Assembly: GCA_002762705.1 (NCBI GenBank) | Contig: PCVE01000143.1 | Location: 1 to 16,699, forward strand | Length of the DNA stretch: 16,699 nucleotides | Direction: 5' to 3' | Source: Candidatus Woesearchaeota archaeon CG11_big_fil_rev_8_21_14_0_20_43_8 | GTDB taxonomy: Archaea; Nanobdellota; Nanobdellia; Woesearchaeales; CG08-08-20-14 | Part shown: positions 9,801 through 13,741 of the stretch, piece by piece | Layout: the number at the start of each line of letters is the position of its first letter | Numbering within the stretch: the first letter of the stretch is position 1 | Made by a program: the position numbers and the translations under genes | The notes under the pieces: generated by a model | Seen by the model: the letters and a program-made list of their open reading frames with translations, nothing else | The model's database searches: none | Told to the model about the DNA's origin: nothing

Positions 9801-10383
9801 TCGTGAGAAGGTGCGGCGGACAGCCTGATGTATCTTTGGTGTACCAATTCACGACCAGTTCCTGCGTGCCGCGGACATGAGACACAGTCACTTTATTGAT
9901 ATTGGTCTTAAGATAAGTCTTGTCATCGCATGATTTTGTCGAAGATGGCGCAGTGATCACAGCTGCACATAGTTTTGAGCAGTCAGAGGTCTGGCTTGTC
10001 TGGATGAATTGTGTGTTCAATGATTTGGAAGGATCGATAGGGCATGCGGCTTTAGGAAGATATGGGAATTGATTCTGCGTACAGCAGCATCCTGTATTGG
10101 TCGTGCAATCTGGTTCAAGGCTGCAGTCGCTGCCTTTCTTGAAATATGTCGTGCCAGTGAAACATTCAGTGCCAGTCGGTCCGCCTACTCCGACGTTCGG
10201 ACTGGTCGGCGTCCCGCAGCATTGTTCTTCTGTTACAGGAGAAGTGCCACAAATATATTGAGATGATGCTTTCGGATTTAAGCAACAGCCGCTGTCGGTT
10301 GTTGTCCCGGGCAATGGAGCTGATGATGCGCTGGCTGTCAATAATGTTAGAATTATCAGTAGTATTATGATCCTCTTTTTCAT
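895..10383 (-). CDS. Giant secreted, membrane-anchored surface protein with four-Cys modules and thrombospondin type 3 repeats
   Basis: A 3162-residue protein, probably a cell-surface adhesin or stalk. The start at 10383 is chosen over an in-frame ATG at 10455: it begins a clear signal peptide (MKKR, hydrophobic core, cleavage near SASSA-AP) and sits 31 bases from a TTTATATATA promoter. Order by approximate residue: signal peptide 1-22; Cys-rich segment with CC pairs; a fibronectin III-like stretch around 160-260; a second Cys-rich part to about 620; several beta-sandwich-like domains joined by T-P-P or T-A-P linkers (around 840, 1045, 1255); ID-C-G-G motifs from 1389; four-Cys modules to about 2198; thrombospondin type 3 calcium motifs 2242-2982; one membrane helix near 2989-3013; then about 149 residues rich in Lys and Glu. 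The inferred topology is N-terminus outside, tail in the cytoplasm. The calcium repeats would stiffen when calcium is bound. Ligand and exact role cannot be read from sequence. N-x-S/T sequons are scattered throughout. Confidence 0.93.
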   Translation of the reverse strand: MKKRIIILLIILTLLTASASSAPLPGTTTDSGCCLNPKASSQYICGTSPVTEEQCCGTPTSPNVGVGGPTGTECFTGTTYFKKGSDCSLEPDCTTNTGCCCTQNQFPYLPKAACPIDPSKSLNTQFIQTSQTSDCSKLCAAVITAPSSTKSCDDKTYLKTNINKVTVSHVRGTQELVVNWYTKDTSGCPPHLLTISRKCSNDATGGATNICPIGETDFKVIKKSYDPSFISSFKFIDDDPTLAWGMNYTYKIEPQYVYFDTAANPPTEGMYPDSSGGLSLTGGSNDDISVTGGIIMGDIECWHQTTSNPFCISEGFYDQFQTYFGDLGLSTAFSVFKQTKELTNKEQAFTCTDKNKLMSNKPCPNAGEYCVIKSGIAACLDTKSECEYGGYPFGMYNDPIDCEGRGFCYYDKNTRTTIGSCFSCVVESTSSRVECSDYKSKAACEADSCAAGPLKGGDAECEWDYIDTSLGIGICKNTKDNPCNLCDASENGGFAADDGDNIGSTNIVFEGCTPEKAKVLDPNGDKCTYNAGTGKMDSCANFVCSDLKATECGSTTLLTDNKLSTTASIKCNLQGCNAVGKACFKDMDGDKSADCLNSGTIDKICEQDRFPPITDVFEYKGTLGNTEKLSFTVKDKKNADQQYVAASGLGYTTYFCMAPVSGTACSVTTSSKSMAAGGSLSVTKTKKNGQDVYQLVDSSSPSTVIAESSVAANKLRFFTQDEAKNLEEVKTQTVTFKGNANPIVKLTISNAIEYNNVWYTTSSSPTIKAEFSTIDSVSLYKLYLNSVEIPLATPNIQNVGSGKVGLFKPAQSLGDGEYTFLVKGVVNNAGSVTGTIKFMVDVTPPQVASIKPENGNKTVITSGGLTAINAEIKFKNSENVEITALTMNVDEKDPYTMSDKRSLFSPGTGSYSDTFTATLMPSTIGDGRKYIIFTAQDIAGNILKDYKSYFDLQTHASDVYLITPKNGVVPSKPLKLEIGTTGYANCRYSDIYPLSWEKSKLFDEGNTNSYVHTKSGYTFAGASGKINLICKDAMGQVRADFMLNYDPTAPKILSAQADPNQIAEYYDFQEQKVRTKLFVMTDDETICRYSTSSSATYDTMDGKFNESTTLGGSSKEEFKKDHERYLVMDDYKDTYNYYVLCKNKVGLLSNKAIITFSVDTSIGFAISNVVVPSVTNHTSVPFKIKTNKKGSCSYDLDGSSGMMMTTDGYDHDGSASLLAGDGWHNVSFSCSFTGEGSIYLPENATSSVKTFLVDTTPPTLPQVDVQGKIDTSYLGLIFSWRNKSIIAKWNSTDPNSPYDPAKAPGAAKFNFRYSLYNSNSGMALITDKPNTQNNIWQVLAYDDNGKPLSLKTGSRYYIEVFVSDWLGNEQTWPGKSLDIEIDPTKMPTHCDDKIKNSGESDIDCGGECDPCNLNKTCIKSSDCYTNYCGLPNTKAKVKVCLTPSCDDGIKNGDETGIDCGGSCFANCGPGSGCYQDSDCSIGMVCDVLTGLCTKTSDTCKNGIPDSNEAGIDCGGVCTTKCSSGSTCSKDSDCTSGTCNNGYCVIDNSCSKDTDCLESFICENGACKPRTKVVCTKDSDCLSDNCQDGVCVGDLPLCTSDSDCTIGKCKSGECIVNCVSDSQCLDGNCVNNECETPTGCTTSADCLQGICQSGTCVPDTKCTYDYECASGVCQGGDCLTAQCLQDSDCLIGLCKNYQCIMDNTCLIDNDCKESNICENGLCKPITSIGCTFDTECLSGVCTDGHCAGDMPDCVSDYDCLIGTCKSGSCVVSCTSDNECLDGECVNNQCELRTDCTLDGDCLDGICKNGQCVTYNGCTLDSDCLSDVCLNGQCLPPMTNICTKNSDCLSGQCKNGLCVPMTNIECLTDSDCVESHNCENGLCVGLPLITEQCTSNSQCLSGVCKDNKCVPNLLCTKDSECESGTCTNNLCVPMTNVDCTKNSDCLSGECKSGKCVGQPLPSLCVIDNDCASDEECMDNFCVPMEGSVACIVNSDCLSGACVSGQCVPPNAIACTSNSDCTSDKCENGYCISPPNLLCVKDADCLSGVCHSGECVSPPNIICTKDSDCLSGLCTSNICVPLTITECTSGSDCLSGSCKDGYCVGQPIPTTSCTKDSDCLYGSCANSVCVPDLICVSDSDCESDSCENNICVPMTTTTCTADSDCISGTCKNGYCVGEAMPNYCNDDGDCLAGLCLNDQCVGLTVPPDDFVCNNDVKDIGEEGIDCGGICLYDCNNIGPDPVCIGDKDCDGYLDTVEQTCGSNPDDKNSYCTDGTDPLDGRTDEDIEKLKNMDTDGDGISDYDELAGSLGYKTNPNDSDTDGDGFSDLYEITVSTDPTDKTDYPSDSTLKNLDTDNDGISDYDEIYATNGYETDPLKSDTDGDGFKDGYEVSMNTDPTDPLDYPSELGLSNLDTDGDGISDYDEIKGTKGYVTDPLKADTDGDGFNDLYEITVGTDPTNSNDYPSDSELKSWDTDLDGLNDYEEIFTYNTDPLKADTDGDKISDYDEINGTNGYITDPLKKDTDGDGFDDNYEIAMGTDPTDSSDYPDDGDMQGKDSDNDGISDYDEINGTNGYITDPLNADTDGDGINDKDEVDGTEGYSTDPTKKDTDGDGFDDLYEIKLGTDPTDSSDYPDESSLNALDTDNDGISDYDEIYGTEGYKTDPLKADTDGDGYPDLYEIKMGTDPTSAFDYPSENMAKSTDTDGDGIYDYDEIFGTDAAGGYTLDPLKKDTDGDGFSDGYEIKIGTDPTDSTDYPSDSELQSWDTDVDGLNDYEEIFTYKTDPLKADTDGDQLTDYEEINGTYGYITDPLLSDTDGDGISDYDEVKATNGFATDPTKKDTDDDGFDDLYEVTIGTDPTDPTSYPDDATLKSLDTDNDGISDYDEIYGTNGYKTNPLKKDTDGDGFDDLVEIQAGTDPTDATSVPTGLGSTSPLLVGNDSDGDGLSDSDEINIYGTNPNLKDTDGDSIDDGTEIQLGLNPLVADAAGGSTTSWLLLIISIVLILSGVGYFGYTQYYMDSTSGFSTSTSLPFFRKTTVPKKKSLRDQLHSKLMNEKRQKGKAGRDLLTNAFSKKPKRHLHLKGAGKTLSASDLKPVEKEHDDIKALREHVEPKKKEQPKKEDPFSKLAGEDKKNASVEKEPTPKEKKEALKALGDVAEAKKKTKKK
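1346..1420 (-). other. C-terminal membrane anchor of the giant surface protein
   Basis: The segment starting SWLLLIISIVLILSGVGYF is the only long hydrophobic stretch after the signal peptide. It is followed by a Lys/Arg-rich tail of about 149 residues (895-1345) with blocks such as PKKKS and EPKKKEQPKK. Positive-inside logic places the tail in the cytoplasm. No sorting motif such as LPxTG or PGF was seen, so anchoring is by the helix itself. Confidence 0.8.
1440..3660 (-). repeat. Thrombospondin type 3-like calcium-binding repeat array
   Basis: About 25 copies of the motif D-x-D-x-D-G-x-x-D, arranged in nine units of mostly about 60 residues. A typical unit reads DTDGDGISDYDEI, then G-Y-x-T-D-P-L-K-x, then DTDGDGFDDLYEI, then GTDPTD and DYP. 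Asp side chains at alternate positions are the known calcium ligands of thrombospondin type 3 repeats and related bacterial and archaeal surface proteins. Three units are longer: the fourth and fifth carry three motifs and the eighth carries four. The last two motifs (DSDGDGLSD, DTDGDSIDD) lie just before the membrane anchor. The array probably makes a calcium-stiffened stalk between the anchor and the Cys modules. Confidence 0.9.
3690..3765 (-). repeat. Fourth ID-C-G-G motif, at the C-terminal edge of the four-Cys array
   Basis: A segment around VCNNDVKDIGEEGIDCGG matches the three copies at 5820-6220 (pattern C-x-x-x-I/V-K/P-x-x-x-E-x-x-I-D-C-G-G-x-C-x-x-x-C). It sits between the last four-Cys module and the first calcium motif (GDKDCDGYLD), so this motif brackets the Cys array on both sides. 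Its function is unknown; a structural cap is plausible. Confidence 0.75.
3787..5810 (-). repeat. Array of about 29 contiguous four-cysteine modules
   Basis: Tandem modules of 20-26 residues with consensus C-T-x-D-S-D-C-L-S-G-x-C-x-N-G-x-C-V, separated by short Pro/Met/Thr-rich linkers such as VPMTN or VGQPLP. I counted about 29 contiguous modules plus two interleaved with the upstream ID-C-G-G motifs. Four Cys per module implies two disulfides each and an extended, protease-resistant rod. The spacing recalls EB or Dickkopf-like Cys modules found in predicted surface proteins of several uncultured archaea; that family link is from memory and unverified. Higher-order periodicity shows growth by block duplication. 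Confidence 0.88.
5820..6220 (-). repeat. Three ID-C-G-G motifs interleaved with two four-Cys modules
   Basis: In protein order: HCDDKIKNSGESDIDCGG, a four-Cys module, SCDDGIKNGDETGIDCGG, a four-Cys module (CYQDSDCSIG and onward), then TCKNGIPDSNEAGIDCGG. The contiguous module array follows directly. The alternation suggests an ancestral unit of one ID-C-G-G motif plus one four-Cys module, from which the modules later expanded alone. Confidence 0.8.
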
Positions 10384-10404
10384 ACGTAGATTTTTGTCAT
10401 CAAG

Positions 10405-10414
10405 TATATATAAA
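10405..10414 (-). promoter_or_regulatory. Box A promoter of the giant surface-protein operon
   Basis: TTTATATATA on the minus strand is a canonical archaeal TATA box. Its first base is 31 bases before the ATG at 10383, so the usual TATA-to-start distance places the transcription start at or next to the ATG. No GGTGA-type site precedes this ATG, in keeping with a leaderless mRNA. Confidence 0.8.
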
Positions 10415-10454
10415 GGTTTCGAGGCTTCCTGAGGGCGGTGACTATGGCTAAACA

Positions 10455-10462
10455 TTTATATA
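10455..10462 (+). promoter_or_regulatory. Box A promoter of folD
   Basis: TTTATATA, with A-rich sequence upstream as expected for a TFB-binding element. Its first base is 30 bases before the ATG at 10485, nearly the same spacing as for the divergent giant gene. This supports a leaderless mRNA and the ATG at 10485 over the GTG at 10473. Confidence 0.8.
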
Positions 10463-10484
10463 TGTCCATGCCGTGACTCAGGAT

Positions 10485-11324
10485 ATGAATGTCATCGACG
10501 GAAAAACTATTGCAGAAAGCATAAGAAATGGCTTGAAGAAGAGGATCAATGCATCTTCTGTGAAACCATGTCTTGCGGTCGTGCTTGTCGGAGAGGATCC
10601 TGCAAGCAAAATATATGTAAGGCTCAAGAAAAAAGCCTGTGAAGAGATAGGTATCATCTCTTTAGAGCACAGGATGCCAGAAGAGACCACGCAAGATGAA
10701 CTTCTCAGGCTCGTAGATAAGCTGAATTCTGATAAAGATGTACACGGGATACTTATCCAGCTGCCTTTGCCATCACATATAGATGCGAACAAAGTCATCG
10801 AAAACATCGTGACAGAGAAAGATGTCGATGGATTCACTTCATTCAACGCAGGGAAACTTATGCAGGGAAAAGATTCTATGGAACCATGCACTCCAAAAGG
10901 CATCATGCGGTTACTTGATAAATATGAAGTCGACATCATGGGAAAGAACGCTGTTGTGATCGGAAGGAGCAATATCGTCGGAAAACCGATAGCGATGATG
11001 CTATTGAGACGGCATGCGACAGTCACTCTTTGCCATTCTAAGACAAAAAATCTGGGAGATATCACAAAAAAAGCAGATATACTCGTCGCAGCTGTCGGAA
11101 AACCAGGCATGATCACAGAAGAGATGGTGAAACCCGGCGCGGTTGTGGTCGATGTCGGCACAAACCGCATTTCAGATGGAAAGCTTGTCGGAGATGTCGA
11201 TTTCGAAGGAGTGAAAGAGATTGCAGGGCTCATCACACCTGTGCCAGGCGGTGTCGGTCCTATGACTATCGCAATGCTTCTTGAGAATACTGTCGATGCC
11301 GCAAAGATCCCAGAATTAAGATAA
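10485..11324 (+). CDS. folD: Bifunctional methylenetetrahydrofolate dehydrogenase / methenyltetrahydrofolate cyclohydrolase
   Basis: Interconverts 5,10-methylene-, methenyl- and 10-formyl-tetrahydrofolate in the cytoplasm, supplying one-carbon units for purines and other pathways. The 279 residues match the usual 280-290. Visible family motifs in order: Y44-V-x-x-K48, the catalytic Tyr/Lys pair; GILIQLPLP; EKDVDGF; EPCTPKG; the nucleotide-binding VVIGRSNIVGKP; CHSKT; VVDVGTN; GDVDF; and ITPVPGGVGPMT near the end. The start at 10485 is chosen from the promoter spacing; a GTG at 10473 would add four residues. The gene has its own promoter, is divergent from the giant surface gene, and converges on the RHH gene with a 13-base gap, so it probably does not belong to the heptose cluster. 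FolD occurs in only some archaea, so a bacterial origin by transfer is possible but not shown here. Confidence 0.96.
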   Translation: MNVIDGKTIAESIRNGLKKRINASSVKPCLAVVLVGEDPASKIYVRLKKKACEEIGIISLEHRMPEETTQDELLRLVDKLNSDKDVHGILIQLPLPSHIDANKVIENIVTEKDVDGFTSFNAGKLMQGKDSMEPCTPKGIMRLLDKYEVDIMGKNAVVIGRSNIVGKPIAMMLLRRHATVTLCHSKTKNLGDITKKADILVAAVGKPGMITEEMVKPGAVVVDVGTNRISDGKLVGDVDFEGVKEIAGLITPVPGGVGPMTIAMLLENTVDAAKIPELR

Positions 11325-11337
11325 GGAGAACAACAAA

Positions 11338-12102
11338 TCATCCTTTTTCAGGTATATGTATATACTCTCCATGCGTGAAATATCCATGGAGCTGTTTTAT
11401 CCTGGCAAGCTTCGGAAATATCTCTCGCTCCAGTGAGATCGTCTCGGATGAGAGGAATTCAAATATCTCAGGACGGAAGATGTAGATGCCTGCGTTTATT
11501 ATGTGTGATTTAGGCACTTTTGGTTTCTCTTCAAAATCGATGACAAGCGCTCCATCAAGCAGGACGACACCATGCCTATCGATCTTCTCTTTGTTGATAA
11601 GACCCATGGTAGCTATCCGTTCGCTCTCGAAATGCTTGATTATCATCCGCGTCAGATCGAAATCATTGAATGTGTCACCGCTCATCACAAGAAAATTATC
11701 GTGCTCAAGATGGTCCTTCAGACTGAAAAGTGAATCACCTGTGCCTTTAGTGTCATTCAAGATGATCTCTGTCTTTAACCTGCTTCTGTCAAGTCTTTCT
11801 TTGAGCCTCTGAAGATCAGGACCGTCCTGTGTCAGAAGCAGGACTTCCTGGATGCCTGTGCTTGAGAAGAACAAAAGTTGAAGATCAAGAAAGCATCTCC
11901 CGTCTTTTTCCATCAGCAGATATCTCTGATGATCTTTATGTATCAGGATGACTGCTTTCTTCACAGACTGCTCTTTTAGGCCTTTTTGCAGAAAAAAAGA
12001 GATTGCCTGGGACCGTGATTTGAGCCTTATGCCATCGATAAGCGAGTCTATTTGTCTGAGAAGGCCTTTGTCAATGGCTATCGCAATCTTGTCTTTCTGC
12101 AT
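11338..12102 (-). CDS. Ribbon-helix-helix DNA-binding domain fused to a degenerate sugar nucleotidyltransferase-like domain
   Basis: 254 residues. Residues 4-45 form an RHH (CopG/MetJ-type) domain: KIAIAID beta strand, LLRQIDSLID helix, then KSRSQAISFFLQKGL. Residues 48-254 resemble the NTP_transferase family that makes nucleotide sugars: G120-T-G-D-S-L, SGDTFND (141-147), GVVLLDG, E-E-K-P (191-194) and NAGIYIF (203-209). The expected N-terminal loop G-G-x-G-T-R...P-K is not visible; ILIHKDHQRY stands there. The C-terminus stops at YIHIPEKG where active enzymes usually continue with D-I-G-T-P. I infer a regulator whose sugar-nucleotide fold acts as sensor, controlling the divergent heptose operon and perhaps itself. 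An active heptose 1-phosphate guanylyltransferase (HddC-like) is the alternative. The start at 12102 is set by the RHH domain; upstream in-frame codons lack its character. Confidence 0.85.
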   Translation of the reverse strand: MQKDKIAIAIDKGLLRQIDSLIDGIRLKSRSQAISFFLQKGLKEQSVKKAVILIHKDHQRYLLMEKDGRCFLDLQLLFFSSTGIQEVLLLTQDGPDLQRLKERLDRSRLKTEIILNDTKGTGDSLFSLKDHLEHDNFLVMSGDTFNDFDLTRMIIKHFESERIATMGLINKEKIDRHGVVLLDGALVIDFEEKPKVPKSHIINAGIYIFRPEIFEFLSSETISLEREIFPKLARIKQLHGYFTHGEYIHIPEKG

Positions 12103-12120
12103 AGTATGACTAGGTATGAA
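12103..12120. promoter_or_regulatory. Two direct TATGA half-sites next to the RHH gene start
   Basis: AGTATGAC (12103-12110) and GGTATGAA (12113-12120) are direct repeats with TATGA cores exactly 10 bases apart. They share the core of the palindrome at 12182-12204 and lie immediately before the RHH gene's ATG (12102), inside its predicted leader. They are a plausible autoregulatory operator; binding is inferred only. Confidence 0.4.
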
Positions 12121-12155
12121 TCTAGAATTTATTGATTTCGGTCCTGCAGCCGATA

Positions 12156-12166
12156 GATATATATAG
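12156..12166. promoter_or_regulatory. Shared TATA element between the RHH gene and the heptose operon
   Basis: GATATATATAG is nearly symmetrical and could serve both directions. On the plus strand, a start about 26 bases on falls near 12187, inside the palindrome. On the minus strand it falls near 12135, giving a leader of about 33 bases before the ATG at 12102. A weaker AATAAATT (minus strand, about 12126-12133) sits at leaderless distance and might drive the RHH gene instead. Confidence 0.55.
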
Positions 12167-12181
12167 AAGACCACCCAACCA

Positions 12182-12204
12182 AAAGTATGAAAAGTTCATA
12201 CTTT
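12182..12204. promoter_or_regulatory. Perfect 10-bp inverted repeat, candidate operator
   Basis: Arms AAAGTATGAA (12182-12191) and TTCATACTTT (12195-12204) are perfect reverse complements around AAG. The element overlaps the predicted transcription start of the heptose operon and ends one base before the ribosome binding site. Its half-site core TATGA also occurs twice by the RHH gene. RHH proteins typically bind short palindromes with half-sites about one helical turn apart, and here the cores are 10 bases apart. An RNA hairpin controlling translation is the alternative reading. Confidence 0.6.
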
Positions 12205-12205
12205 G

Positions 12206-12213
12206 GGTGATCT
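12206..12213 (+). promoter_or_regulatory. Strong ribosome binding site GGTGATCT
   Basis: GGTGATCT two bases before the ATG at 12216, complementary to the conserved GATCACC near the 3' end of 16S rRNA. Unlike folD and the giant gene, this operon's first gene therefore appears to have a leader. Confidence 0.75.
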
Positions 12214-12215
12214 AA

Positions 12216-13730
12216 ATGGATGGAAACCATGAACCATATGTGAATTCCTTCAAAGACAAGAGGATCCTTGTCATAGGAGATCTCATGCTCGACAAACATA
12301 TCGATGGAACAGTGAGCAGGGTGTCTCCAGAAGCCCCGGTACGGGTCCTGCATGTGAAAGATGAGAGGTTTGTCCCTGGCGGAGCCTGCAATGTAGCTGT
12401 CAATCTGGCATCGATGAGCGGCAATGTGTCATTGATCGGAACTGTAGGAGATGATGCGTCGAAGAACAAACTCCTTGAAGAGCTTAAGAGAAGATCTATC
12501 GACACAAGCAATATCATCACTGACAAGACAAGACCAACGACATTGAAAGTCAAGCTTCTCGCAAAAGATCACCATCTGTTGAGGCTTGACCATGAAATAA
12601 GAAGACCGATAAGCAAAGATATCGCAGCGAAGATAATAAAGACACTTGAAGGATCAACATCGAAGTATGATGCAGTCATAGTGTCAGATTATAACAAAGG
12701 CCTCATAGATCAGGCATTATCAAAAAATATCATCGCGATCTGCAAAAAAAATTCGATACCTGTGATAGTCGATGCGAAACCAAAGAATATCAAACATTAC
12801 GCTGGTGCTGATATCATCACACTGAACAAAGGTGAAGCATCAAAAATATTTGAATTGGATGTGCCGCTCGAAGAGATGGGAAAATATCTATCGATGGATC
12901 TTGAAAGCACGATAATCATCACAGCAGGAAGCGAAGGCATGCATGCATTCAGGGGAGATGAAAGATTCTCTGTAGAAGCGCATAGTATCGCGTTAGCTGA
13001 GCCATCGGGCGCAGGCGACACTGTGACCGCGACGCTTGGATTGTCTATCGCTGCAGGCGCGCCGCTTGACATCGCAATCAAGATGGCTAATTTTGCGGCA
13101 AGTATCGCTGTGAGCAAACCAGGTCTTGTCAGTCCAACATATTCAGATATGCTTGGCATGATGAAGACAGAGATAAGCGAATATCTAAAAGAGAATATGC
13201 AGGTGAAGCAGACTGTCATCAACAATAATATACATCAGATCGAGCAGATAGTACGATTGATAACTGATGCATATAAGAACAACAAAAAAGTGCTTATCTT
13301 CGGCAATGGCGGAAGCGCGGCGGATGCCATGCATTTTGCGGCTGAACTTGTCGGAAGATTCAAGATAGAAAGAAAGGCGCTTCCCGCGATCAATCTCACT
13401 GCTGATAGTTCTATCATGACTGCTGTCGGGAATGATTATGGTTTTGATGCTATCTTCTCTCGTCAGGTGGAAGCGCTCGCGCAGAAAGATGATGTCCTCA
13501 TCGGGATAAGCACAAGCGGGAATTCGCAGAATGTCATCAATGCGATGGAAGCCGGAAAAAAAATAGGTGCGAGCACAGTTTCCTTTCTCGGAAAAGACGG
13601 CGGAAAATTGAATGGGGTGTGCGATGTATCGATAGTCGTCCCATCAGATAACACCCCAAGGATACAGGAGACACATATCACAATAGTGCATATCATATGT
13701 GAACTACTGGAAAATAAAATGTTCAAATGA
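12216..13730 (+). CDS. Fusion of RfaE-type heptose 7-phosphate kinase and sedoheptulose 7-phosphate isomerase (GmhA)
   Basis: 504 residues with two enzymes in one chain. Residues about 14-320 are a PfkB/RfaE N-terminal-type kinase: VIGDLMLDK, SRVSPEAPVRV, PGGACNVAVNLAS, SDYNKG and P-S-G-A-G-D-T (263-269). Residues about 330-504 are a SIS-fold GmhA: GNGGSA (363-368), H373 and E377, TAVGNDYGF, GISTSGNS (430-437), and R-I-Q484-E with H492. H373, E377, Q484 and H492 match the known GmhA zinc ligands. GmhA converts sedoheptulose 7-phosphate to D-glycero-D-manno-heptose 7-phosphate, and the kinase adds the C1 phosphate, so consecutive steps are joined. In bacteria the kinase is usually fused to the adenylyltransferase instead. 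The kinase half departs from consensus (A-E-P-S before GAGDT, DAK for DPK), so it may be altered or specialised, with the next gene as main kinase. It heads the operon, after a palindrome and strong ribosome binding site. Confidence 0.92.
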   Translation: MDGNHEPYVNSFKDKRILVIGDLMLDKHIDGTVSRVSPEAPVRVLHVKDERFVPGGACNVAVNLASMSGNVSLIGTVGDDASKNKLLEELKRRSIDTSNIITDKTRPTTLKVKLLAKDHHLLRLDHEIRRPISKDIAAKIIKTLEGSTSKYDAVIVSDYNKGLIDQALSKNIIAICKKNSIPVIVDAKPKNIKHYAGADIITLNKGEASKIFELDVPLEEMGKYLSMDLESTIIITAGSEGMHAFRGDERFSVEAHSIALAEPSGAGDTVTATLGLSIAAGAPLDIAIKMANFAASIAVSKPGLVSPTYSDMLGMMKTEISEYLKENMQVKQTVINNNIHQIEQIVRLITDAYKNNKKVLIFGNGGSAADAMHFAAELVGRFKIERKALPAINLTADSSIMTAVGNDYGFDAIFSRQVEALAQKDDVLIGISTSGNSQNVINAMEAGKKIGASTVSFLGKDGGKLNGVCDVSIVVPSDNTPRIQETHITIVHIICELLENKMFK

Positions 13731-13731
13731 T

Positions 13732-13738
13732 GGTGATC
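13732..13738 (+). promoter_or_regulatory. Ribosome binding site GGTGATC deciding the start of the second kinase
   Basis: GGTGATC begins directly after the preceding stop codon (13728-13730) and one base, and lies three bases before the ATG at 13742. It makes that ATG preferable to the in-frame ATGs at 13727 and 13730, which lie upstream of the site. Confidence 0.7.
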
Positions 13739-13741
13739 AGC

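Noticed and set aside
10376..10384. A further GTATGAA resembling the TATGA half-site
   Set aside because: It is formed by the giant gene's start codon and following AAA codons, with no second half-site nearby.
10384..10455. N-terminal extension of the giant protein to the ATG at 10455
   Set aside because: The extra 24 residues would mask the signal peptide and would require transcription to start upstream of the clear box A at 10405-10414.
11325..11337. Possible terminator between the convergent folD and RHH genes
   Set aside because: Only 13 bases separate the stops; short T-runs on either strand are too weak and no hairpin is apparent.
10478..11341. Long open frame (287 codons) on the minus strand opposite folD
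   Set aside because: folD on the plus strand shows every family motif end to end; the antisense frame has no recognisable domain and arises from codon bias.
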